64,000 nt of DNA from positions 395,801 through 459,800 of the forward strand of contig CAVZCC010000008.1 of the NCBI GenBank assembly GCA_963773765.1. Direction: 5' to 3'. Positions 7,701 to 16,690 of the stretch are shown here, in pieces (position 1 is the first letter of the stretch; every line of letters begins with the position of its first letter). The translations under genes and the position numbers were made by a program. Source of the stretch: CAVZCC01 sp963773765. GTDB taxonomy: Bacteria > Actinomycetota > Acidimicrobiia > Acidimicrobiales > Microtrichaceae. The notes under the pieces are model-generated. The model saw only the letters and a program-made list of their open reading frames with translations, was not told the origin of the DNA and did not search any database.

Positions 7701-9989
7701 CTGACCGGGATCAGCTGGACGCTGCTCACGGTGTGGGCGGCGGCGCTGTCGCCCTGGCCGCCCCAGGACGTCCCGTGGATCTGGGTGGTGTGGACCGCAA
7801 CCCTGCTGGCCGTGGCCGAACTCCTCGTCCACGTCGCCCCGCCGCGGGTCCCGACGCTCCTGCGGAACTGGGCCCTGCCCGCAGCCGTCGTCGCCCACGG
7901 GACGGCGCTCGTGGGGCTGGGCCAGGCCACCTCGGTCGGGGGGATCCCGGCAACCTGGTGCGGCATCGGTGGGCTGGCGATCCTGTTCGGGATCCGGGTG
8001 CGGCGGGTCGAGTGGCCGGTCGTGGGCACCGCACTCGTGCTGGGCGGCGCGGCGGTCGCCGGACCGGGATGGCTGGCGCTGGCGCTCCTCGCGACGTCCG
8101 TCACCGCCGCCGCCGGCGTCACCCACACCGCGGGTGCAGCGAGGACCGCCCTCCGGGTGACCGCCGGAGTCACCGCGCTGGGGGCCTGGGCGTCGTTCGG
8201 CACCTGGCAGGACTGGGACGTCGTGACCTCGGCCGCGGTCACGACCATCGCCGCCGGCGGCCTCATCGCCTGCGCCGGGATCGCCCTGCGGGCCCGCCTG
8301 CTCGACCGGCCCGGCGCGATCGGCGTGGCCGGCCCCGCCCTCGCCGCCCTCGCCGTCGTGCTGCCGTGGTGGATCGTCGACGGCACGCCGCGGTCGCCCT
8401 CCGGGTTCGCACTGGTGGGTGGAACCGCGCTGGTGGCCATCGGGTTCGCCGTGGCGGCCGGGCCTGCGGGCTGGAGATGGCTGCGCGAGGCCAGCGCCCT
8501 CGCCCTGGTGAGCGCGCTGCTCCTCCTGCTGACGACGGTCCACCCGACCGCTGCGACGGCGGCGGGCGCATCCGCCGTGCTCGGCGTGCTCGCTGCGGCC
8601 GCCCTCGTGGCGACGTTGCGGACGGCCCGGCTCCGTCCGTGGGTGCGACCGGAGGCCATCGTCGCCATTGCATCGCTGGGGGTCATGTCGGTGGCCGCCG
8701 CGGCGGCCACCGCGGGCTGGCAGGTCCTGGCCGCGGCAACGGCGACGGTGGTCGCCCTGATGCTCGCGACCCAGGTCGGCGGCGCGGCCCGTCGGGCGCT
8801 GCAGCTCGTGACGGTCGCCGCCGGGGGCGTGACCTGGCTGGCCATCGGACGGTGGGCCGCCTGGGATGCCGACGCCTTCGTGTCCGCCACCGCGATGCTG
8901 GGCGCCCTGTTGGTCCTCGGTCTGGCCGTGGTCTTCCGCCTGACCCGGCCCACCCGCGACTGGTCCCTCATGGCGCTCGTACCAGGATGCGCAGCCGTGG
9001 CCGGCTCCACCGCGGCGCTCGCCCTCCCTGCGGTGGACCGTGGCGTCGCCGGCATCTGGGTGGCCGGGGCGCTCGGGACCGCGGCTGGCGCCGCGGCGCT
9101 GGCCGCCCGGCCCACGGGCGTGGCCCGGCTGCGCGAGCTGAGCGCCGTGCTCGGTCTGGGAGCCGTGGCACTCCTGCTCGACGGGCTCGGGGCTGACCTC
9201 CGGACCGCGGCCATCACGTCGGCGGCGATCGCTCTGGCGGCGACCGGCGGCCTGGTGCTGACCGGTCTGGTGGACCGGGGCGGGGCCTGGGTCCGGGCAC
9301 TCGGGCTCACCGCCCTGCTGTCGACCGCTGGCGCCTGGGTGGGGACGTTCTCCGGCGGCGAGCCCTCCCTGGGCATGGCCGAGATGGCGATCCTCCTGAC
9401 CGGGACCGAACTGGCTGCGATCGGCGTGGCCAGGAAGCGGCCCGCGCTCCTCGACGCCGCCCCGTCCTTCTTCTGCCTGGCCTGGGTCGTGTTCGCGGTC
9501 GAGACCCTGGCCGGCGAACCCTCCTGGGTGACCGTGCCGGCGGGGGCGACCCTGCTGCTGACGGTGTCCCTGGCCCGGCACCAGCGACGGGCGACGGGCG
9601 CCTCGCCGGCGACGCCGCTCCTGACGGCGCTGGAGGTCACGGGCATGGCCCTCGTGGTGGCGTCGCCCCTGGTGGAGAGCATCGTCTCGAGCCTGGCCTA
9701 CGTCCCGCTCCTCATGGTGCTCGGCGCCGCCCTGGCGGCCTGGGGCTCCCTCAGCCGGGTCCGCCGACGTCTGGTCGGTGGAGTCGCCACGGTCGTCGCC
9801 GGGGTGGCGGTCCTGGTCCTGGTCCCCATGGTGGACGTCGCCCGCCGGGTCACCGGCGTGTGGGTCTGGCTCGCCGTGGCCGCCGTGGGGCTCGTCGCCA
9901 TCCTGGTGGCCGCCTTCCTGGAGCAGAGCCGCTCGGCCATCCGCCGGACCGTCGGCCGGGTCCGGGACCTCACCGCCGACTGGGAGTGA
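4767..9989 (+). CDS. Giant polytopic membrane protein with N-terminal DUF2510 domain
   Basis: 1740 residues from ATG 4767 (GAGGAGG 5 bases upstream; an in-frame GTG at 4761 overlaps that site). Residues ~17-45 form a DUF2510 domain (GWYPDP...RYWDGQYWT), found at the N-terminus of many actinobacterial envelope proteins. A proline/alanine-rich linker follows to about residue 165. The rest is an almost unbroken series of several dozen hydrophobic segments rich in Ala, Val and Leu with short loops, resembling the large SCO7613-type membrane proteins. No catalytic motif, ATP-binding site or export signature is visible. It is monocistronic, with convergent neighbours downstream. Function unknown; a scaffold or transport role would be a guess. 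Confidence 0.8.
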   Translation: MSTIDLRPMTADGGNAEPGWYPDPVRRFPHRYWDGQYWTARVAVGGACHDDPIRVGPEPAQRTYVDFVRDYLVEAHRRGLIDDRSLRPMVDDLDAWERSPVLPPPDPAHRVASPGPATVAIAPPPAAPATTPPQPAARPVVQPVVRPAPPPAIRPVVQPAAPAEREQGRGSQWISRVRRSISDDLAVHGLADLGALLLFAGLFGFVAFAFGEVRVGLRPVAEFAIPATLLGIGAFLRRRGTRVIGDALVLLGGALLPVVVIASFSDGAAVPPDLTGTALVLTLVGVLTGVSVFEAVAARRDPSTPLRFLIAPTAWLAVAAAGLGLDRTVPGGSDLATPTAPQWSLVTAAVAASLLLAALVLPKRLAGPVRAASRPGLAIAYALTLLAAAGDGWPPLPLLVAGLATIVGIEVLLGGSAVVAATTLQAAVLVLTAAALAPAWGVGWVAVGAGAVALVAAEARHHAGAPHRLVTVLLWGTATVPAACLATLGESGWPLVAAAGTGWLWAVARSVRPGPIGRRAATAVVWVMPVLAVAGLAVETSVGTAGLVLSAVVAAVAVLGRLWQRLRLPVWDQWVPVGAAAALAWQLAGPDAASWTGVMTAGLTSVAFALAPRWPVVRVWTSAASTVISGCLVLVAIGSSATVTAGTLAVAGVLAVVLAEVRRSRLGGHLGLVGELSALAGWVVAIGVPVDGHRTPAIGAVTTVAVLGAFGTSATIEALRGSSVSDLLVRIRRRLSPTPLPAPDQAAAPTPEGSRADRGLRLAPLAVAVAVAPFAVVAAVDAAALLASDSGWTIAIAVAVMTLATAGARLTGEAGRPAALLVVNEGTAAAAVVSLLSLADPWAAVAAMALLVAQPFVAGERLRRAVTVWIAVAASGALALELAAALALPTARLQAVLLAWSGVAMIGGLALDARRTDSAERRRRWTAAALLAPVVLGAIALVTALTLAVAQGVTVTAWSCLAAAGVVAAVAILAGASFLTGISWTLLTVWAAALSPWPPQDVPWIWVVWTATLLAVAELLVHVAPPRVPTLLRNWALPAAVVAHGTALVGLGQATSVGGIPATWCGIGGLAILFGIRVRRVEWPVVGTALVLGGAAVAGPGWLALALLATSVTAAAGVTHTAGAARTALRVTAGVTALGAWASFGTWQDWDVVTSAAVTTIAAGGLIACAGIALRARLLDRPGAIGVAGPALAALAVVLPWWIVDGTPRSPSGFALVGGTALVAIGFAVAAGPAGWRWLREASALALVSALLLLLTTVHPTAATAAGASAVLGVLAAAALVATLRTARLRPWVRPEAIVAIASLGVMSVAAAAATAGWQVLAAATATVVALMLATQVGGAARRALQLVTVAAGGVTWLAIGRWAAWDADAFVSATAMLGALLVLGLAVVFRLTRPTRDWSLMALVPGCAAVAGSTAALALPAVDRGVAGIWVAGALGTAAGAAALAARPTGVARLRELSAVLGLGAVALLLDGLGADLRTAAITSAAIALAATGGLVLTGLVDRGGAWVRALGLTALLSTAGAWVGTFSGGEPSLGMAEMAILLTGTELAAIGVARKRPALLDAAPSFFCLAWVVFAVETLAGEPSWVTVPAGATLLLTVSLARHQRRATGASPATPLLTALEVTGMALVVASPLVESIVSSLAYVPLLMVLGAALAAWGSLSRVRRRLVGGVATVVAGVAVLVLVPMVDVARRVTGVWVWLAVAAVGLVAILVAAFLEQSRSAIRRTVGRVRDLTADWE

Positions 9990-10017
9990 CCGGCCCGCTG
10001 CCGACCGTCCGCCCTGA

Positions 10018-10632
10018 TCAGTCCGAACTGAAGCGCTGCTCCCGGAAGGGGTCGCCGTAGAGGTGGTAGCCGTTGCGCTCCCAGAACCCCGGCTCGTCGG
10101 CGGCCAGCAGCTCCAGGCCGCGCACCCACTTGACGGACTTCCACAGGTACAGGTGCGGCACCAGCGTGCGGGCCGGGAACCCGTGGGCGGGCTCGAGCGG
10201 GGCGTCGTCGTAGCCGTAGGCCAGGAGCGCGTGGTCTCCCACCATGTCGGCCAGCGGCAGGTTGGCCGTGTACCCGAACTCGGCGTGCTGCATGACGTGG
10301 GTGGCCGAGGGGAGCACGCCGGCCAGGGCGAACAGGTCGCGCAGCCGGACGCCCCGCCACACCGTGTCGAACTTGGACCACTTGGTCACGCAGTGCAGGT
10401 CCGTGGTCACCTCCACCGCGGGCAGGGCCAGCACGTCGTCCCAGCGCAGCTCCACCTCCCGCTCCACCAGGCCGGTGATGCGCAGGGTCCAGGTCCCGAG
10501 GTCCGGGTACCGGGGCACGTCACCGACGTGCAGGACTGGGAACCGGTCGGTGGAGTACTGCCCCGGCGGCAGCCGGGTCGGGTCGATGCCCCTGGCCTGG
10601 AGGGCCTTGCGGTTGCGGTCGAAGAAGCCCAC
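10018..10632 (-). CDS. Sulfite oxidase-fold molybdopterin-dependent oxidoreductase
   Basis: 204 residues, GTG start. It matches the compact single-domain members of the sulfite oxidase family: the GLVEREVELRWDDVLALP block, Cys81 in DLHCVTKWSKFDTVW as expected molybdenum ligand, and the HGFPARTLVPHLYLWKSVKW segment that lines the cofactor pocket. There is no twin-arginine or Sec signal, so it is predicted to be cytoplasmic, unlike MsrP/YedY. It starts 18 bases after the AtuA-like gene and may be co-transcribed with it. Substrate unknown. Confidence 0.85.
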   Translation of the reverse strand: MGFFDRNRKALQARGIDPTRLPPGQYSTDRFPVLHVGDVPRYPDLGTWTLRITGLVEREVELRWDDVLALPAVEVTTDLHCVTKWSKFDTVWRGVRLRDLFALAGVLPSATHVMQHAEFGYTANLPLADMVGDHALLAYGYDDAPLEPAHGFPARTLVPHLYLWKSVKWVRGLELLAADEPGFWERNGYHLYGDPFREQRFSSD

Positions 10633-10650
10633 GGGTGGCGGATCCCGGCG

Positions 10651-11031
10651 TCAGGCGATCGGGGTGCGGTCGATGGGGGCCCGGGTCCCCCTGCCCGACG
10701 CGGCGGCCACCTCGTCGGGCACCTCGACCTCCAGCCGGAGCAGCGCTCCGCCCAGGGTCTTGCCCAGGTTGTCGCTGCGCAGCGACCGAGGGCCGCCACC
10801 CCCGAGCGCATCGTGCATGACGAACTTGAGTGCCCAGATGTTGGGGACCTCGAAGCGCTCCACGTCGCCGCGGACCAGGTCACCGAAGTGGGACCGGACC
10901 GCGTCCACCGTGACGGCGTCCACGATGGCCGAGTAGGCGGCCTGGTCGTCCGCGAACAGGGTCAGGTCCGAGCGGTCGCCCTTGTCGCCCGAGCGCACGC
11001 CGCACAGATCCCGGAGTCGGATGCGTGCCAT
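10651..11031 (-). CDS. AtuA-like ferredoxin-fold domain protein
   Basis: 126 residues. The start ATG 11031 gives RLRDLCGVRSGDKGDRSDLTLFA, the conserved opening of the small domain fused to the C-terminus of AtuA (acyclic terpene utilisation, DUF1446 family) or encoded beside it. The other conserved block, NIWALKFVMHDALGGGG, is also present. TACAGT lies exactly 6 bases before the ATG, suggesting a leaderless mRNA. Its usual partner, the large DUF1446 subunit, is encoded at 11671-13006 on the same strand but separated by an opposite-strand gene. The partner family is tied to CoA-ester catabolism; the reaction is not established. Confidence 0.82.
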   Translation of the reverse strand: MARIRLRDLCGVRSGDKGDRSDLTLFADDQAAYSAIVDAVTVDAVRSHFGDLVRGDVERFEVPNIWALKFVMHDALGGGGPRSLRSDNLGKTLGGALLRLEVEVPDEVAAASGRGTRAPIDRTPIA

Positions 11032-11037
11032 GGACGG

Positions 11038-11043
11038 ACTGTA
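11038..11043 (-). promoter_or_regulatory. Leaderless -10 box TACAGT
   Basis: Reverse complement of 11038-11043 reads TACAGT, 6 bases before the ATG of the AtuA-like gene. On the plus strand TAGCGT lies 10 bases before the SixA-type gene, so the 114-base gap holds two diverging promoters. Confidence 0.5.
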
Positions 11044-11145
11044 GACGGCACCGGGACCGGCCCACAGGTGCTCCGGCGGCCCGCCGCCCACCGGCTCCAC
11101 GGACTTCCACCCGCGGCTGTCGCCGCAACTAGCGTGCGGCGCACC

Positions 11146-11610
11146 ATGACCGTGTACCTGGTCCGCCACGCATCGGCCGGCACCCGCGACGACGGGGACC
11201 CCGACGACCGCCACCGCCCCCTGGACCCGACGGGCCACCTGCAGGCCGAGAAGCTGTCGGACTGGCTCCGCCACGAGCCGCTCACCCGCATCATCTCCAG
11301 CCCCTACGAGCGCTGTGTCCAGACGGTGCTCCCACTGGCCAAGCACCTCAAGGTGGACGTCGAGGTGGACGACCGCCTGGCCGAGGGCACGCCGATCGAC
11401 CAGTCGTGGGCCCTGCTGGAGTCCGTGGCCGGGGCCCCGGTGGTCCTGTGCAGCCACGGCGACGTGATCCCGGACCTGGTCCGCCGGGCCCAGGGACGTG
11501 GCATGCACATCCCCGGCAAGAGCGGGTGCTCCAAGGGCTCGGTGTGGATGCTGCAGCACTGGGAGGACGGGCGGTTCGCCACCGGCGTCTACACGTCGGT
11601 CAAGGCCTGA
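11146..11610 (+). CDS. Histidine phosphatase family protein (SixA-like)
   Basis: 154 residues, single compact phosphatase domain. The phosphoacceptor motif is VRHASAG with Arg7-His8; the second active-site histidine is His104 in LCSHGD, and ISSPYERCVQTV supplies the conserved Ser/Arg block. Size and motif match SixA, which dephosphorylates phosphohistidine proteins, and related short phosphatases. The ATG at 11146 is chosen because the upstream extension in this frame is antisense to the neighbouring gene. It is placed head to head with one AtuA-like gene and tail to tail with the other. Substrate unknown. Confidence 0.85.
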   Translation: MTVYLVRHASAGTRDDGDPDDRHRPLDPTGHLQAEKLSDWLRHEPLTRIISSPYERCVQTVLPLAKHLKVDVEVDDRLAEGTPIDQSWALLESVAGAPVVLCSHGDVIPDLVRRAQGRGMHIPGKSGCSKGSVWMLQHWEDGRFATGVYTSVKA

Positions 11611-11652
11611 CCGCCGGGCGACCCTGACAACGTGGCGGCCTGACCGCCGGGC
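11604..11652. repeat. 16-bp direct repeat at the 3' end of the SixA-like gene
   Basis: GGCCTGACCGCCGGGC occurs at 11604-11619, spanning the stop codon, and again at 11637-11652. The 33-bp spacing looks like a small tandem duplication of the gene end. Confidence 0.6.
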
Positions 11653-11670
11653 AGCCCACCAGCAGGCAGG

Positions 11671-13006
11671 TCACACCTGGTCGACCGAGACGCGGACGCC
11701 GGGGTCCACCACGGCCCGGTCCACCGCGACGGCCTCCAGTGCCAGCAACTGCGTCGGACCGGTGTCCCTGGTCCGACCGAACGGGGTGACCATCGGTGGC
11801 CCGCCCAGCCCCAGCAGCCCCGCCTCACGACCCAGGCGGGCCGCCTCGGGCCTGGTGGCGCACCGCCAGACGAGCCGGGCCAGGACCTCCGGGGGCTCCC
11901 ACCCCGCTGCCTCCATGGCGGCCAGGTCCACGGTCGGGCCACCGAAGGCGTTCACGCCGAAGTACTCCTCGTGCCACTCCTGGACCTCCATGCCCAGCTG
12001 GTCGGCACGGGCCCGGAGGAAGCGCATGGCAGCACGGGCCTTGGCCTCCGCGTCGGGCCAGCCGTAGGCCAGGCGGGCCTCCCCCGAGAAGCCGGCCGGG
12101 GTGCACACCAGGCCCTTGTAGGTGGCCGGTGCCGGTCGGCCCGTCACGTCGTGGACCCGGACCCGGTCCTCTCCCTCGTCGGTCAGCCGCACGGAGGTGA
12201 AGTCCGCGGTGACGTCGGGGTTGAGGTAGGCCGCGGGGTCGTGCACCTCGTACATGAGCTGCTCCCGCACGGTGTCGAAGGTGACGCAGCCGCCCGTTCC
12301 CTCCGGCTTGGTGATGACCGCGGTGCCGTCGGGGGCGCACTCCGCGATCGGGAACCCCGGTGCGGTGAAGTCGCCGTGGGTCCACCACTCACCGGAGTAG
12401 TTCCCGCCCGCCACCTGGGCCGAGCACTCCAGCAGGTGCCCCACGGTGATGCCGGCCGAGAGTCGGTCCCAGTCGTCCCAGGCCCAGCCGAACTCGTGCA
12501 CGAGCGGCGCCAGGAAGAGCGAGGCGTCCGCGACGCCGCCCGGTGATGACGATGTCCGCCCCGGCGTCGAGCGCCTCCACGATCGGCCGTGCCCCCAGGT
12601 ACACCGACGCGAACAGCGTGTCGTCCGGCAGCGGCACCTGATCGGCGTGGGAGCGGAGGTCGTCACCGACCACCGTGGCCACGGTCAGGCCGGTGACCCC
12701 TTGGGCCCGCAGTCCCTCCACCACGGCCCGGCCGGCGGCGATGGGGTTGATCCCACCGGCGTTGGTGATGAACCGGGTGCGTCCCTCCACGATGTGCGGC
12801 AGCGCGGCGGCCACGTACAACGGCAGGTCCCGGGTGTAGCCCAGGCTCTCGTCCCGTTGGCGGTCCTTCTGGAGGATGGCCAGGGTGAGCTCTGCCAACG
12901 CCTCGCACACCAGGTAGTCCACCCCGGCGTCGAGCACGGGGCCCACCCCGGCATACCCGTCCCCGTAGTACCCCTGTCCGCCACCGATCCGGATGCTGTC
13001 GCGCAT
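11671..13006 (-). CDS. AtuA-like (DUF1446) protein, frame broken near 12540
   Basis: About 445 residues when the break is repaired. The N-terminal part from ATG 13006 shows the family opening (SIRIGGGQGYYGDG) and VLDAGVDYLVCEALAELTLA; after 12540 the other frame carries VADASLFLAPLVHEFGW, the GNYSGEW block and YGWPDAEAKA. The expected sequence ITGRVADASL is interrupted by one extra base in a GGC/GGGC-rich stretch, which looks like an indel error. AtuA proteins act in acyclic terpenoid and related acyl-CoA breakdown; the reaction is unproven. The fused C-terminal domain of larger homologues is encoded separately at 10651-11031. Confidence 0.8.
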
Positions 13007-13179
13007 GCCCGCAGTCTGCCCGACCGGGCCCGACGCGGCCGGGTGGGCCTCCGTCCGCGGCGCGCGGATCGCGTTCGTCCCACCACCGGGTGACGTTCGA
13101 CACGTCTGAGCGGTGCCTCAGGACTATGGTGTCCGTGTCGGCCCGGAGGGGGACCGGCCGCGATGCCTTGGAGGGTCTC

Positions 13180-14040
13180 ATGCGCAAGCTCCCACTCATC
13201 GGCGCTTTGGTTGCCGCCACCGCCCTGCTCGCCGCCGCCTGCACGCCCGGGGGCCCGCCGGCCAACAACTGGAAGGTCAAGCCGGTCTCCATCCAGGTCC
13301 TCCGGCAGGAGGACTTCGACGCCGGCGACGAGCCGTACGTCATCCAGGTCGGCTTCCGCTCCAAGCTCGGTGTCCCCGGCTCCTCGTCAGCCTCGATCGC
13401 CTCCCAGTGCTACGGCGCTGCGCTCCCCGCCCCCGACGCCGCCCCCAACGGCACCACGGTGGCCATCCCGGCCGGATCCGCCGACCTGTCGTTCCCGATG
13501 GCCCAGAACCTGGACATCGGCGACGTGCTGCTCAACACCGCTCCGCTGGAGATCTTCGGCAACCTGAGCTTCGCCATGGAGCGGGACGGCATCTTCGGCG
13601 GGTGCGCCATCAGCGACGCTCTCGGCAGCGCCCTGGTGCCGGTGCTCACCGACGCCCTCAACCTGCTGATCGCCAACTCGCCGGTGCCGCCCACCCAGGA
13701 CGAGCTGATCAACCTGATCGTGGCCAACCTGGGGAACTTCTTGTCCGCGGTCGGCAGCATCCTGGGCGCCATCATCGAGGGCCTCGGCAACCCCGACGAC
13801 ATCGTGGGCGTGGGCGTGTCCCTCCTGCTGCCCACCGCCGGGACCTTCACCGACCTGCTCAACACGGCCTTCGCCGTGGCCGGCATCTTCACCCCCGGCC
13901 TGGAGACGGGCTTCATCCCGATCGACACGCTGCCCAGCTCGGTCAAGATCAAGGTCGGCTCGTTGATCCCGTCGGTCACCACCTTCGACTTCGACGGTGA
14001 TGCCGCCCACTACGTGTACACCAGCTCGATCGGCATGTGA
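13180..14040 (+). CDS. Predicted lipoprotein of unknown function
   Basis: 286 residues from ATG 13180, with GGAGGG 8 bases upstream. Residues 1-21 form a lipoprotein signal peptide: a Lys-containing start (MRKLPLIG), a hydrophobic Ala/Leu stretch and LAAAC as lipobox, so the mature protein is probably tethered by its lipidated Cys. The mature part has two hydrophobic stretches in the middle (LTDALNLLIAN and FLSAVGSILGAIIEGLG) but mainly strand-like sequence towards the C-terminus. I do not recognise a family. It stands alone between opposing genes. Confidence 0.75.
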   Translation: MRKLPLIGALVAATALLAAACTPGGPPANNWKVKPVSIQVLRQEDFDAGDEPYVIQVGFRSKLGVPGSSSASIASQCYGAALPAPDAAPNGTTVAIPAGSADLSFPMAQNLDIGDVLLNTAPLEIFGNLSFAMERDGIFGGCAISDALGSALVPVLTDALNLLIANSPVPPTQDELINLIVANLGNFLSAVGSILGAIIEGLGNPDDIVGVGVSLLLPTAGTFTDLLNTAFAVAGIFTPGLETGFIPIDTLPSSVKIKVGSLIPSVTTFDFDGDAAHYVYTSSIGM

Positions 14041-14059
14041 GCCGACCCTCGGACGTGGC

Positions 14060-14087
14060 ACGGGGCGGCCCTTCGGGGCCGCCCCGT
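14060..14087. terminator. Strong UUCG-capped hairpin terminator
   Basis: ACGGGGCGGCCC (14060-14071) and GGGCCGCCCCGT (14076-14087) form a perfect 12-bp stem closed by a TTCG tetraloop. It lies 19 bases after the lipoprotein stop and 35 bases before the end of the opposite-strand gene, so it can serve both. No T-run follows, as is common in GC-rich actinobacteria. Confidence 0.8.
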
Positions 14088-14122
14088 CCGTCGGGCCCGT
14101 CCGGGGCCGGGCCCGTGGTGGC

Positions 14123-15352
14123 TCAGGCCGTGGGGGTCCGCTCCTCCATGCCCCACGGCGAGTTGTACCCACCGCCCAGCAGGTCCAGGAACGGCATGGG
14201 CGGCAGCGCCTCCGGGCCCAGCACGCCCGAGCCGCTCCACATGCCGTTGTCGATCAGCTCGCAGGCCACCACGGGGCCCACCGCGGTCTGCCACACCACT
14301 GCCTGGGCACCGTCGCGGGCCATGGTCTCGGCGTTGTCCACCACGTGGTACAGGTACACCTCCCGGGGGCCGGTGGGGGTACCGCGAGGCGTCCTTGCCG
14401 ATGCCCGTCACCCACGTCCCGGCGCAGGTGCGGCCCTCGATCTGGTCCCCCAGCGTGGCCGGGTCGGGCAGGCAGGCCGCCACCACGTCCCGGGGGAGAC
14501 CTGCACCCCCCGGACCGTCACCGGGTCGGTGCGGTCCAGGCCGAGCTTGTGCAGGGTGGACAGCACCGAGATGAACTCGTCGCCCAGCCCGTACTTGAAC
14601 GTGACCCGCTCGCAGTCGATCCAGCGGGGCACCAGCAGGACCTCCTCGTGCTCCACGTTGACGCACTCGACGTCGCCGATGCCACCGGGGAAGTGGAAGA
14701 CCTCGGGCTCGGAGAACGGCGGCGTGGTGTACCAGCCCCGGTCCTTCTCCCAGATCACGGGCGGGTTGAGGCACTCCTCGATCACGGTCCAGATGGAGAA
14801 CGTCGGGGCGAAGTCGTAGCCGCGCACCGACATGTCCGCCCCGTCCCGGATGCCCACCTCGGTGATGGAGGAGAACAGCTCGTCGGCCGCGTAGCGGGCG
14901 AACACGTCGGCCACGCCGGGCTCCACACCCATGCCGCAGAGGGCGAGCAGGCCCCGCTCCTCCCAGGCCGCGGCCTTGGCGAACTGCTCGTCGCCGAGCT
15001 TCACGCCGGTCAGCTCGTGGGGACGTTCCGGATGGGGCCGGGAGATGGACATGGCCATGTCCATGTAGTGGGCGCCGGCCTCGAAGGCACCGTCGAAGAT
15101 CGGCATCACGAAACGGGGATCGGCCGCGTTCATGACCAGGTCGGCACCGGCGGCCAGCGCTGCGTCGCGGACCGAACCGGCGTCGCTGGCGTCCAGGCGC
15201 ACGGCGCTGAACCGGCCGTCACGGGCTGCGGCCCGCTCCGCCTTGGCCGGGTCGATGTCGCCGACCACGATGGACTCGACGAACTCGCGTCGTGACGCGA
15301 TCGCACAGAATGCGTCGCCGACACCACCGGCACCGACCAGGAGGATTCTCAT
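14123..15352 (-). CDS. Saccharopine dehydrogenase-like protein, two frame breaks
   Basis: About 410 residues after repair. ATG 15352 opens with MRILLVGAGGVGDAFC, an NAD(P) Rossmann loop, followed by VVGDIDPAKA, NAADPRFVMPIFDGAFEAG and ALCGMGVEPG, the pattern of the LYS9/carboxynorspermidine synthase family. The frame breaks near 14492-14496, where a run of five G should be six, and near 14395, where one G of a GG pair is extra; restored, it reads VRGVQVSPRDVV and GIGKTPRGTPTG. The C-terminus YHVVDNAETMARDG is typical. Both breaks look like homopolymer errors. The start overlaps the preceding gene's stop (ATGA), yet TAGCCT 7 bases upstream suggests its own leaderless promoter. Substrate unknown. 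Confidence 0.8.
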
Positions 15353-16690
15353 GGGCGGCAGGCTAATCCCGGCCCGGCCGCGCTCGGCACTACCCCGCCG
15401 CCGGGATTCGGGACGGCGGGTGCCCCGGGCACGGTCGACACGCTCGACCCGCCTGCCGGCGCCGTGGTGGTGGACGAGGCGGCCGACCGGGCCGAGTCCA
15501 GCGCGGCCCGGAGCTGCTCGGGGCTGCCGATGAGGAACGACCCGGTGGGTCGTGGCAGGCCCTCGATGCGGTCCAGGTCCGCCTCGGCATCATCCAGGCG
15601 ACCGTCGGCCAGCGCCAGCGAGGTGCGCAGCAGCAACGCGTTGCCGGTGGCGGGAGCAGCCGCCCCGGGATCCGCGGCCAGGATCTGCTCCACCAGGCCC
15701 GTGGCCGTCGCGGTGTCCTGGCGCTCGGGTCCGATGGCGGCGAGCGCCCGTGACAGCAGGGCGTCCACGGATCCGGGGGTGCCGGCCAGCACGCCGTCCA
15801 GGCAGGAGGCGAGCCCGTCCAGGAACGCCTGGTCGATGGGCTGGTCCTCCGTGCTGGCCGACGCGGCCTGCTGCCAGCAGCCCAGGGTTCCCAGGTCGAG
15901 CAGGCCGAAGAAGATCTTGCGCTCCAGTCCCTCCTGGCCCAGCACCTGGACCGCCACCTCCGGCGGGTCGTTCCGGTAGAAGCGGTCGAGCTCCGCGGCA
16001 GCGGCGGTGAAGCTCTCCGTGGCGCGGGCCCGGTCACCGCTGCGGGCCGCGGACTCCCCGGCCCGGGCCAGCACGATGGCACGGAACACCCGGGCGTCGG
16101 GATAGTCCGGGTCCAGCTCCACGGCACGGGCCAGGTTCCCGGCACCCTCGTCGATCCGGTCGTCCCGGATGAGGGCCCAGCCCTGGTAGGTGAGGGCGTC
16201 CACGTTGTCGGGCGAGGTCGTCCAGGATCTTCTGGTAGCAGTCCACACCCTTGGCCGGGTCCTGGAACGCCAGCGGTTGGCAGGTGGCGAGCTGCTCCCG
16301 CAGGCCGTTGTCGTTGCCGGTCAGGGTCCCGCCGCCGCGGTCGCCCGACGACCGCGCCACCACGACGCCCGCCACCGCGGCCAGCCCCAGCACCACCGCG
16401 GTCACACCCAGGACGCGCCCGGCCCGCAGGGGTCGGCGCTGCGTACGGACCAGCGTGCGGTGCTCGTCGATGGCCCGCAGCACCTCGGCGGCGCGGACCG
16501 TGTAGTCGTCCTTCAGCGCGGCGTAGTCCACGTCGTCCAGGTCGCCGGCGTCGTGCTCGCGCTCCAGGTCGTCGAGCGAGGCCAGGAGGTGGTCGCGCTC
16601 GTCCTCCAGCGCGGCCAGCTCGTCGGGACCGGCCCGGCGGGTGCCGAGGCCGGACGACGGCCGCGACGAGGCGGTGCCCGGGCCGCTCAC
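15349..16690 (-). CDS. CcmI-like TPR protein of cytochrome c maturation
   Basis: About 446 residues after repair of a one-base break near 16215. It starts at GTG 16690, overlapping the ccmH stop as GTGA. The N-terminal part holds a coiled segment (LAALEDERDHLLASLDDLEREH) and one membrane helix (VLGVTAVVLGLAAVAGVVVA); the C-terminal part is a TPR array (NVDALTYQGWALIRDDRIDEGAGNLARAVELDPD and later repeats) ending in a Ser/Thr/Pro tail. CcmI-type proteins hold apocytochrome c for haem ligation beside CcmF and CcmH. It is the last Ccm gene, and its stop overlaps the next ATG. Confidence 0.78.
15360..15365 (-). promoter_or_regulatory. Leaderless -10 box TAGCCT
   Basis: Reverse complement of 15360-15365, 7 bases before the ATG at 15352. 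It lies inside the end of the preceding ccm gene, so it would add an internal start to the operon. Confidence 0.45.

Noticed and set aside
5906..9682. A 1258-codon open frame antisense to the giant membrane gene
   Set aside because: It is a shadow produced by GC-rich codon bias; Arg/Ala/Ser/Pro-rich sequence with no domain, while the plus strand encodes coherent membrane helices.
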